Origin: Tubiluchus corallicola
Lineage: Eukaryota; Priapulida; Priapulimorpha; Priapulimorphida; Tubiluchidae
Reading direction: 5' to 3'
Length of the DNA: 64,000 nt
NCBI GenBank assembly: GCA_030141605.1
Contig: JAQGDQ010000013.1
Location: 510,447 to 574,446 of the forward strand
Shown: in pieces, positions 32,586 to 42,917 of the stretch
Layout: every line of letters starts with the position of its first letter
Numbering within the stretch: position 1 is the first letter of the stretch
The notes under the pieces: model-generated
What the model saw: only the letters and a program-made list of their open reading frames with translations
Told to the model about the DNA's origin: nothing
Database searches by the model: none
Translations under genes and position numbers: made by a program

Positions 32586-33454
32586 AACAGGTAAATGCCA
32601 GAAAAATGTCGACAAGGGATGGAAGAGCGAGGTAGAACTAGCGAACCACGACCAAAATTCAGGTTCAGAGTATAAACATTGTCTGTAATGAATCGACGAG
32701 GAAGTGGTCTCTACATTAGTGCCTAGAAACACACATGATATGAGGCAACCTAGGCACTAGGCCGGTAGAGAAAGATATTACGGATAAAATCGTTTGTTGG
32801 TGTATTTGCAATGAATGACTACTGGACGAATACAATAAACATACATGATGTTGCAGAATACATGCACAATCAGTTACATAGTTTTTACAATCATATAACA
32901 AGGATAAAAATAAAAGATCACGCGAATGATGCATTTATCAATTCGATTTAAATGATTAAAACACACAAAAGAGCTATTAGTGAATTACTAAATATACCTA
33001 CCATGTAAAAGAGGGCTTACTGAAAACAAAATGTGGCTTAATTTACTGTAATAAAATGACTGGCGAAACGTGAAAAGGGTAACTAAACTCGGTATAATAA
33101 TAGAAAAGCCTGGGGTTTCAGAGGAAAATAATTATTACTGGGAGTGCATACTGTACACTCAAACAATTTAAACTATATTATCGATCTTTTTACAAAATCT
33201 ACAGATCTCACTACTGACTGGCACTGAACGGTCACCGTCATAGTAATTATATAATTATGATTAAATATATCATATGATTATATTATGTGATTATTTATGA
33301 CTATGTGCTTAAAAACGTACCCGCCCACTATCAAAGCTTTTTACTGACATAAACGGGCAGCTTGGAATGAAACGACATGGTCTTTTCGACGTTCCGTCTC
33401 TTTTCTTTTTATCATGTTTGCTTTTGTTCATCTTTATCTTGTAAAAAATTACTG

Positions 33455-33494
33455 ACAAATTACTTACTTACTTACTTGCTTGCTTGCTTGCTTG

Positions 33495-33553
<59 letters not shown>

Positions 33554-33562
33554 GCTTACTTA
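33455..33562. repeat. (TTAC)n tetranucleotide microsatellite
   Basis: About 25 units of TTAC/TTGC. The Leu-Thr-Tyr frames over it are artefacts. Confidence 0.97.
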
Positions 33563-34261
33563 TTTGTCGACATCCCTACATTATTGCGCGCGCGAAAAGG
33601 CTGCATGGAATAAAAAGATTGAGAACCACTCTATGCCATGTGCACTATAATTACATTATGTTACAGTTCTTGCAAAAAATCTCGTAATAGTAATCCATTA
33701 GCTTTGAAGAATTCACAAAATAAAAAAAGCCCGCCGTTACCTTCTTTTTTATTTTGTTGTAGTAAAAAATTCTTGCTTTGAAAAATCATCCAATTGCGCA
33801 AATTTGTAAATTTTTTGGGAAGTTATAAAGGTTTTCCTATACGAATTATTAAGCCCCTCATACAAATATGCAAATTGAAACAAATTAAGCGTGAAGTGAA
33901 TTTACACAGCAACAAAATTCATTTTAGTTTGAGGGAGGCGTAACACCAATGGGGGCCATTTGTATTGCAGTTACTCTGAGAATAAAGACGCTATTCAAAA
34001 TATTTGACAAATAAAATAATCATGAATTCTCACATTTAGCCTAGAACCATGTCAGTCAAGCCCGATTTTAAGCGAAACTTGAAACATTAACAACTTGAAC
34101 AAATTATTGCACAAAATTTTGCCCAAGCTCTTCCCAAAGCCAGAAAAGAAGGAAATTATTATGCTTATGAGGGAAAGAAAGGGATAGGTCTGGTTGAACT
34201 GAGTGTCTGTTTGACAGTTCCCCACCCCATCTCCACATTGTTAGTGTAATTTACTGATTAT

Positions 34262-36185
34262 AATTTCACTGTTTTTGTAGGATTCTATTAAGAAATACAA
34301 ATAAGACCAGGTTGGAATGACTTAGTTGCGGAAAAGCATAGGTACTCCCGGCAATGTTTTTTGAATTGGCGTCTGCAGGGCAAACCTCGTTTTGGTTCGC
34401 TAGCGGAAGAAAAGCGTCGTTCTTGCGCGCAGTTTAAATATGCTTTGCGCGAATGTAAGAGGCATGAACAGAGCATTGTACCTGATAAATTAGCCTATCG
34501 TCTGTTGCGTTGTGATTCTAAACATTCTGGAATGCAATGAAAAACAAACCAACTCCAAATTGCCTCTTCCATCTTGTATTGGAGAATTTCATGGAGAAAG
34601 TGACGTTCGTAGTATGTGGGGAGAGGAATATAGAAATCTTTTTTAATTCTGTAGACAATGCCTATTTGTCTGATAAGTTACAGCAAACGCCCAATGCTAA
34701 TATTGAGGCTGTACCTAATTTTTCTGTAATGGAAATTCACAATACTATGCGTAGCCTCTCTGCGCATAAATCTGCAGGACTAGACGGCATGCAGGCAGAA
34801 CATTTTATGTATGCATTGATATTGTTGCCAATACTCCTGTCTCTATTTTTTAATTCACGGTTAAGTCAAGGTCGTACTTCTCCCTTTAGCTAAAGACAAG
34901 AATGGTGATATAACAAACAGACTTATAGCATTGTCAACCATTGCTAGCAAAGTCATAGAAACCTTACTGCTGAATCGTTACAAAAATCTTATTCCTGCAA
35001 CCAATTTGGCTATGTCGAGAAAGTACAGAAATTTGTATAGACACTTTAAAAGAAATTATTGATTGCTACATAACACGAAATAGTTCTGTTCATATCGTTT
35101 TTATAAACGCGTCTAAAGCGTTTGACAGAGTAAATTACTTTAAGCTTTTCTTAAATTCGACTAAAACTACTTTTCCAAACATTGCTATTCGTCTACTCGT
35201 ATACTATTATATGAATCAAAGTATGCTTGTTAGATGGAGTCGCATCCATTCTAAAATTTTCAGCATAAGAATGGGGTACGTCACAGCGACAGAATGTCTC
35301 CAGTTTTTTTCAACTTCTATTTCTGAGACTTAAGTGCTAAATTGTCACGCGCTCAGCTTGGATGTAATAATGCTAATACGATTATTTAATCATTTAATTT
35401 ACACAGATGACGTATGTTTATTAGCGACAACTACTACAGCACTTCAGCGCCTACTTGATGTATATGCTTCTTATGCTGACAGTTTTGATATAAAGATGAA
35501 TGTAGAAAAGACAAAATTAATGTCTATCAGTTCAAAGGAAATGCAAACTTTTGTTTACGGCAAAATTAAACTTAAAAAATAATTATTTGAAGAACTGTAA
35601 TGCAGAAAATATTTGGGACACGTTATTTCAAGTGAAAATAATGATGACCTTGATATAATTAATCAACGATCTCTGTATTATTGCCGTAGTAATAAACTTA
35701 TCAGAAAATTTGGAAATTGCTCAGTTAATGTAAAAATTTGTTTATTTAATGCATATTGCAATAGCTTTTACTGTATGACCACTTGGAGACATTTAATTTA
35801 TACAACATCAGAAAACTCAGGGCTGCTCACAATATTTCAAAACGTAAATTTTTTAATTATGAATATGATTACAGTGCTCGGTCTCTAAGTTTTACAGTTT
35901 GGTGTAACTTATTTTGACGTTATCTATAGGAAATGTATTTAATGGTAATACTAATGTTATATGCCAAAGTTTACTTCATAGTCACGTAAAATTTACGTCG
36001 CATATCAGACGCCATTGGTGGAACTTACTATTAACTGTATAATTGTTGTATACATCTCTGTGTATTAATTTGGTGTGTGAATGTGTGTGTGTGTGTTTTT
36101 GTTTCTTGTTGTAAATATGAAAATGTTTTATGCTATGAACCTTTGGTTTGAAATAAAAAGCAAAATCAAATCAAAATCAAAATAT
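34262..36185 (+). pseudogene. Degenerate LINE (non-LTR retrotransposon) with reverse transcriptase remains
   Basis: Readable in several frames because of frameshifts and stops. 34300-34490 resembles the linker before the RT domain (PGWNDLVAEKH, LRECKRHEQ). 34690-34880 carries SAHKSAGLDGMQAEHFMYA, the usual N-terminal RT motif. 35085-35130 carries INASKAFDRVN. At about 35400-35425 the catalytic box reads YTDDVCLLA, where active elements have F/YADD. The 3' end has a short GT run (about 36080-36095), AATAAA and an (AAATC)n tail. 19687-20135 is a second, shorter member. The clade (CR1/L2-like or other) is not certain. Confidence 0.85.
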
Positions 36186-36673
36186 TAAGTATAGTGTCTC
36201 GTACTCAATCTATAGATTTTTTGTTAATTTTGATATACATAAAATACACATTAACACTGTACTGAGTAAATTGTCCAGTCTCCCAGTTTGAAGCTTTTCC
36301 TCGGATTGACATCTCTGCGTGATTCCTCGCCTGACTAACTCCCTTGCATAATTATAGCCCCTAAATAGACTAAAACTTAACACGCAAGGATATGAAAAAA
36401 ACACAAAACACAAAATTTGGTGGGCGTACTTTGATTTTTACCCTTCGTGTACGCAATGTTTGAGAGCAGTCAACTAAGTGCAAGTTTTCAAGAGCATCCC
36501 CTGTTTAAGAATGGTAGAGTAATCAGACTCATTTTTCGTCTGCTAAGTCGTCAATTCTGTTTTCACTCAGTAGATGTCGCACAATATGGAATTTGTGAAT
36601 AAGTTTTAGTAGAGCGCGGCGTTATTTCATCTACAGATACACGTCAGGCATTTAGAGGTTCTTACCTCACTAA

Positions 36674-36697
36674 ATGACTAATGTTCGTAGTTATTAA
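36674..36697 (+). promoter_or_regulatory. Upstream ORF before nicastrin start
   Basis: ATG at 36674 opens a seven-codon frame ending in TAA at 36695-36697, one base before the preferred nicastrin ATG at 36699. Its placement suggests an effect on initiation, but the transcript start is not known. Confidence 0.35.
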
Positions 36698-36698
36698 C

Positions 36699-39600
36699 AT
36701 GGCGGTGTACCATCAGTTGCTTTTAAGACTTCTGCTACTCCTTTTTGCGGCATGTTCCACCACTTTTAGTGATGGTGTTCATAATAAAATTTATTATGAT
36801 TTTACTGGCAAAGCTGCTTGCGTTCGATTACTAAATTCTACCCATCAAATAGGATGTCAATCGTCTCGAAAAGGAAACGTGGGCGTGCTTTTTTTGGTAA
36901 AATGTATTTTCAGTGTTCTTTTAAAAAATTGGTTCATTTTTCTGCACGACTGCAGGTATAATAAAGCAAACTATCTGCATTTTAACGTAGCGAAGATCTG
37001 TGAAATCGTTACTGCTAATACGCTGATAGACTGTACGTAGTAACAACCTAAAAATTGAATAATAGAAGAACGTAACGACTGCATAAATTATTTTTAAGTG
37101 CGTTTGTTGAGTGATCACAGCGTGTGGTTGGTGTCACAAGTTAAAGTTAGCCAGTAAGTGGATGGGGAGAAAAGTAACTGCCAGGTTTAGTGTTCACTGT
37201 GGGTGGTTTTATCTTCATACTGATTTTGGCTGTTTAATGAGTAAGGGATGTATTATTCACATCCGTACATGGACGAGATACCTCTGCTGGTGTGTTACTT
37301 TAGAATGGTGTCATAAAATAGTGAACCAAAGTTTGGTTTTGCTACAAGTCCTGTCATTGAGTACTGAATTTCGGCTTGTATTGCGCCAAAGTGTACAAAA
37401 ACGTCTTGTGGAACAGTTCTTTTAGGAATCAGTTGCATTTAGCAGTTATATTTACAGCAGTATTTACATTGTCACATTTGTCTGTTACATCGTTATTTTA
37501 ATTTAAGTGGTGCAGTTGTAGTTTAGAAAATAATTATTGTTACTATGGACTTGGTAGAAGTCAAACATGCTGAAAAAGACGAATGTGACTGTGTAGTGAA
37601 ACTTCATATGAATTGCCAACAATCAACACTTGAATAGCCATTAGAAGCTTCAGTAATTTTGTTAATACACTAATAATTCTTAATTGTCAAAAATTAGTGA
37701 AAGTGATCATGATAGGCCGGAATTTAATCCTTACAGCCAATGTAGTAATTAGGAACTTATAGCCTGTGATGATCAGTGGGGTAGAGTAGTCTGCTAGTTA
37801 TGTTCACCTTATACATGAAAGTTGCTTGGCTTTGTGCCAACTTTTCATGTCGTCTTTCGGACAAGTTTGGTTAAAAAATATAATCATCTGTGTTCATTCT
37901 ATTATTAATAATAACATCTAAATTAAAGTTATGACAAGCTAATTTGCTGTTTCTAATTTTTACTGCTTTTTTGATGCAGGTGAGAAATGAAACAGATCTA
38001 AAACTGATTAGTGATTCACCTCATAAGCCGTACACTGCAATAGTACCATCAGCTTTCTTCAAATTATCAACGCTCAAAGCATTAAATGAATCAGACAAAG
38101 TAAACGGAGTACTCGTGATTGAAGCAAACAATTCATACATTCCTTACAAGCGGCCAGACATGTTCTCGGCAGATTACAGTTGCCCCAATAATCGCTATGA
38201 CATGTACAGAAAATTAGCTCAGGAAAAGTACGGCAACTGTCAAGTTGTGCAATGGAACAATCCATATGGAGATGGCATACACTTTTATGACTGGCACATA
38301 CCTATATTTGTTTTAACTAATTCCACAGAGATTGCTTCTTTGATCGACTGTTACAACAACTTCAATTTACCGGTTGGGGGCAAGTCGCCGGATTGGCCAC
38401 TTTGTTCAGCACATTTAGGAGACAGAATGAACGCTGCCGTAAACTCCGAGACATGCTTACGGAGGCACTCCCTTGGTGCCAATATGTTGCGGTTTAGCCC
38501 TGGTTACTGTGATCCACTCGGTGATCGAAACATCTGGGCTGCATTAACGCCAATGAGTAAATCAAATCCTCCGACTAAAAACTCTGTTATTGTTGTAGCG
38601 GCACGCATGGACGCATTTAGCATGTTTGATAAATTATATCCAGGTGCCAACTCGGCTGTCACAGGTATTGTTACTGTACTAGCGGCAGCTGAGGCACTTA
38701 GTAAATACAAGCATCAGTTAACTGCTAAGAACATCTTATTTACTTTTTTCCAAGGAGAAGCTTTCGACTATATTGGATCAAGTCGAATGGTATATGATAT
38801 GAGAAATGACGCATTTCCAAATAAGTTAGTCGACGCCATGTCAGAACAGACCGCGCTGATTAATTTGGAGCACATTTCCACTATTGTAGAGGTAAGTCAA
38901 ATTGGTAAAATTGACTTACAAAAGAAAATTGTATGGGCTCACACTGATCCAATAACAACTAAAGATAGTCCTGTGGTTAATGCTTCAGTCACTAATATTG
39001 TAAGTTTGCTAAAACAGTATGCTAAGGAAGTGAATCTAGCGGTGAGTGAGCCGTCTGAATCGCAGCCTTTACCACCTGCTTCAACACAGAGTTTTTTGAA
39101 GTTTGCGCAGCACATAGCTGGAGTTGTATTAGCTGATCATGAAAGTTCGTACACTAATAAATTCTACAATAGCCGATTGGACACCGCAGAAAATATCGAA
39201 TTGAGGTTTGAAGATGACAGTTACGATACAGTTACTGAGCAAAGTAGAAGGCTTACCGATGTTGCAACTGTCTTAGCACGTACATTGTACTCTTTGGCTT
39301 TGGACAATAGTACAGCAGCTAGCAGCATTTCAGCCGATGTCAAAACGGTTACACACCTGCTGTATTGTTTTCTTTATAAAAACAATTGCGAGTTACTACG
39401 AACTGTGGTGGAGCCAGATCAGGGTGATAAATTGCGCAATGGCTCTTCGTCTTTCTACGTAACTGTAAGCAGCGTTATAAACCAACACACCATATTTGTC
39501 CGTAATCTGCTAGCATATTTTCTTGGCGACAGAACTCCAGTTGAAAGCAAAGACGAATGTAAACAAGACAAATCCCAACAACTGTTTACCTATTTATTTA

Positions 39601-39905
39601 TGAGAGGCCCGAAACCGAATGGGACGACGCAGCATTATTGCGTAAAGAGTTCAACTAATTTTTCACATGCTACCTATGCCGTTATTGATGATTTAGAATC
39701 CTATAATTTCTCTTCAAACGAGTATCCCATCTGGACGGAAAGCGTGTGGTCTACATTTACTGTAAGAATATTTCTGCAACCCAGCTGGCAGCATGAAGTT
39801 ATGACATTGTCTGCAGGTTTAGTCGTTCTTGCGATTGCCGCACCATTTGTGTATATTGTACAGAAAAATTTGGACACCCTTTTTACCCCACGTTCAGACA
39901 GATAG
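36699..39905 (+). CDS. Ncstn: Nicastrin, gamma-secretase subunit, two exons
   Basis: Type I membrane glycoprotein of the gamma-secretase complex (with presenilin, APH-1 and PEN-2), which cleaves Notch at S3. Exons 36699-36896 and 37980-39905 join in phase 0 to give 707 residues, against 709 in human. A signal peptide follows the start (LLLRLLLLLFAA). Family text: CVRLLNSTHQIGCQSS at the N-terminus, QGEAFDYIGSSRMVYDM around residues 325-341 (Glu 326 corresponds to human Glu333 of the DYIGS region), SGVVLADH-like and LDTAENI further on, ESVW near the end, and one C-terminal membrane helix (about 39795-39860). An in-frame ATG at 36681 would add six residues; 36699 is preferred for its context (AACATGG) and signal-peptide position. 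Nearly the whole protein is on one exon. Confidence 0.96.
36897..37979 (+). other. Nicastrin intron
   Basis: The donor GTAAAA follows 36896, and the acceptor TTGATGCAG ends at 37979. Short frames inside show no family resemblance. Confidence 0.85.
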
Positions 39906-40574
39906 GACATGATTAGAATTCACGTTACTAGCCAATTACTCGTACTGTGATTTTACTTTCTTGTATATAATTTAATGTCGTTCCTGATTTTCTGTAAATC
40001 TGTAACTTATTCTAGATTGTGTACTATATACGTATCTTTCATGATTTTGCGCTAATGTGAAGTTAATGCATTTAGTGCTGTATAAGACAGACTCTAGAGA
40101 AAATGTCGGACCAGAAGAACTTGAGTCTTAAATAACCCCAAATTTTTTCTTTTTATCAACCAGATGCTTGCTTAGAACTGCTTCGTTATAATGTTTGTAA
40201 ATATTTGTATAATTAAATTTAATTAGTCCACTCTTGGTGCTGTATGATACAATAATTTGTGTAAATAACAGAGATAATATAGATATCCAGGGGTAATAGA
40301 AACTGTTGTTGCATTATATTAAACTTGTTTGTGGTGATGACTTACTTAGGCAGTAGGCTGGCCGATTCTTATAGATATGAAATCGATCAAGAACATCGGT
40401 CTGTCCAGTAAAATGACATAAAACGTAACTTTACATTAAGAACAAAATCAGTGGTGATTACACTACTGTTTGTGCGTGTACCGCAATGTCATAATGTGTG
40501 CACTGGTGTCCAAAACAGCACAAAGCAAAGGCTTCCATTTACAGATTTTATCAATGGCACCATTACTTTGCATT

Positions 40575-41240
40575 GTTATATGTATGCTGGCATAGCAACA
40601 TCATCCATAAATCAGCAATTAAATTTTTCTAGTTATTCACATATTCTGAATCTCTATTTCATGAGGATTGTTTTCATACCAAGCTCACTGCTCTACGTTA
40701 TTTCTAAGCTGAGATAATCCACGTTGAAGTTGAGGTGCACATTACACACTGAAAAACGTAACCTTGAGGAAATCACTGTTAAAGTCAGCCATTGTTTTTT
40801 GTCACGTTTCTACAAAACACTTAGCAACCGTACAAATATTGGTTGCAATGGACTTTGTAAGAACACATTGAAGTTATGTTTAAATCCAGTACATGGCTCT
40901 TCCAGGCAAAGATCTGGGCTCGGCAAAAGAAAAAACCCGAAGCAAAATGATTACTTCCAGGAGTTACTATCAGAGTTTGAAAATTCGAGTTTTTTACCAT
41001 TGTGGTACTAGTTTCTAGACAGAAAACGGAGTACGGAGTTATAAAATTAAATTTTTTGTGTTTTAGAACACTTTATAATATGATACTAGAAATTCAAAAG
41101 TGCAATATATTTAGTGTTTTATAACATATGAAAAATTGACATTTGACCCAATTTTTGGTGCATTCTACTTTGAAGCAGCATAGCTTAGTTTTAACTGTGC
41201 GAGCTTATGGATGGTTTTGGTAAGCAAGCACACATATGAT
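40575..41240. repeat. Interspersed repeat family 3, copy 1
   Basis: Colinear with 46020-46680 and in part with 49785-50215. Shared blocks: TATGCTGGCATAGCAA, TTTTTCTAGTTATTCACATAT, TTTCTAAGCTGAGATAATCC, CCATTGTTTTTTGTC, AAATTGACATTTGACC and TTATGGATGGTTTTGGT. No coding capacity and no clear terminal repeats. Confidence 0.85.
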
Positions 41241-41804
41241 ACCAAACAATTTGGGTAACACCCCAAAATTGTTTCTTTCTGCATATCTCTTGATGAACTC
41301 ACAACTATAGACACTGCATGGTTGCTAGGCAACAACAGTACATTGTCTCATTTATTGATGTACCAAGGTAAATTACTTATGTGTCAGTGAAAGTTTTAGT
41401 CATCAAAAATAACAATACCATCATAGACACTAGTATTATAGATATTAACAAAATTACTGCAAACTGTACTGTGTGGTAGGATTGGCAGATGTTTTTATTA
41501 CTTATAAAAATATTTTCCACAGTGTGATTAGTATAATTAACGACAATGATTAAATCAACTCATTATACAGCTACAGGTAACAGTTCAGCAACATCATGAT
41601 TTGGCACCTTTGATTATTTTTATATAAATGAAAATATAAAGTTAAAACCTGAACATTATCACAACAATCATCACCTTCTAGGCTTCTAAAAGACGAAATT
41701 CAACAACTTGTTTTACTGTCACTGGTCAATTCATACAATCTGACAAGGTTCTATAATATATTATTGTAAGTAGCATTATACATATACATAAATACAGTCA
41801 AACC

Positions 41805-42397
41805 TCATAATACTGCACCCCTGTTATACCGCAAAATTTGTTTGCTGCCTGCAAAATGGCCAGGAACAAAGCGGCTGTATTAAACTATATTTAAAAATAA
41901 CCTATTATACTGATTCTGCTACCTGCCATCAAAATTAATAATTATACGTTCAACGGATTGCTAGCTAGACCAGCGATGTTGATATTACACCAGCCTCCAC
42001 TGGTTATATTACGCTGACCAGTTTACAAGCTGTACTGTACATTGTACATCACAGCTCTGATATTATTGTCAATGCGCCACGCAGTCATAATAACAAATGA
42101 CAGAAAACACATGGCTCTCTTTTCACCGCAAGAGACGTTTTTTTACTTGTTTTCTAAAAATCATCTAAGCAAATTCCTGCAAGAAACATGTACTCATGAC
42201 TCAACCTTTTTTTACATACACATGATTAGTGCAGCAATACCTTTAGAGTAAAATGGAGGACTCTAAGCTGTGTACACTTGTCTGACTGTTCTGTGATTTG
42301 TCGATAGCAAAATTTAACACCTCGTTATAATGCCGAACTCGCTGTAACGCCAACTTTTTTCCAGTCCGAAAGTGGCCGGTATAAAGAGATTTGACTG
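41805..42397. mobile_element. Tigger/pogo-like MITE flanked by TA
   Basis: Left end CAGTCAAACCTCATAATACTG, mirrored at the right by CGTTATAATGC...AGAGATTTGACTG. TA is present at 41803-41804 and 42398-42399. The interior has no transposase frame. CAGT(C/T)-initial ends with TA targets are typical of Tigger-type elements. Confidence 0.8.
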
Positions 42398-42460
42398 TAT
42401 ACCTATGATGAATGAACAGGTTTGTATGTAAATGACCAGAACAGATTCCCTGAAATTTGG

Positions 42461-42466
42461 TTTATT
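42461..42466 (-). terminator. Polyadenylation signal after D2HGDH last exon B
   Basis: TTTATT on the + strand (AATAAA on -), about 30 bases past the stop codon of the 42495-42917 exon. Confidence 0.65.
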
Positions 42467-42494
42467 TGAGCACAAGTGATTCCTTAATTTCCTT

Positions 42495-42917
42495 TTAATC
42501 ATCCGGTAAAGTCTTGTATGGGTTGAGTATGCCTTTAGGATCCATAACTTTTTTAATTTCTTTCATTAAAGTCACGGCCAAACGTTTCTTACTGTAATAT
42601 ATAAAATCTTTCTTATGTAGGCCCAAACCGTGCTCAGCGCTAATACTGCCATTTTTCTCAGACACCCACTCAAACACGTAGGGTTCCATCTTATCCACTG
42701 CCGACTTATCAAACTGCGGCGAAGTCAAGTTCAAGTGAAGATTGCCGTCGCCCAAGTGACCGTACCCGCAACAAGTTAGCACCGAATCACCAAGTCGCTC
42801 CCGCATATCCACCACAAGGTTGTAGAATTCCGGAGTCGGAATGGAAACGTCGTATTTGTAGGTGTAACCTTCATGCATCAGAGCTTCGACAATTCTTTCT
42901 CGAAGAGACCAAAGTGC
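42495..42917 (-). CDS. D2hgdh: D2HGDH last exon B (canonical)
   Basis: 140 residues plus stop, acceptor TTTTAG at 42919-42918, phase 0. Starts [13 protein letters not shown], contains [23 protein letters not shown] and SAEHGLGL, and ends [15 protein letters not shown]. All the residues expected of the catalytic metal site (the His of GHLGDGN, the His of LHLN and the Glu of AEHG) are present. It is followed by a polyadenylation signal. Confidence 0.95.
   Translation of the reverse strand, partial: ALWSLRERIVEALMHEGYTYKYDVSIPTPEFYNLVVDMRERLGDSVLTCCGYGHLGDGNLHLNLTSPQFDKSAVDKMEPYVFEWVSEKNGSISAEHGLGLHKKDFIYYSKKRLAVTLMKEIKKVMDPKGILNPYKTLPDD

Larger units (their letters stand above)
30799..34260. 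other. Repeat-rich intergenic region, no gene
   Basis: No frame with family resemblance. It holds a second palindromic MITE (31879-32064), a 105-124-base tandem repeat (32226-32585) and a TTAC microsatellite (33455-33562). A stretch at 31140-31580 with two AATAAA signals (near 31453 and 31474) looks like the end of an LTR, but I could not find its borders. Confidence 0.6.
39906..42460. other. Nicastrin 3' UTR and intergenic region up to D2HGDH
   Basis: Possible weak poly(A) signals (ATTAAA near 40212 and 40315) follow nicastrin. After that come interspersed repeat family 3 (40575-41240) and a TA-flanked MITE (41805-42397). No coding gene is seen. Confidence 0.6.

Noticed and set aside
33377-33687. 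Leu-Thr-Tyr repeat frames
   Set aside because: Produced by the TTAC tetranucleotide repeat.
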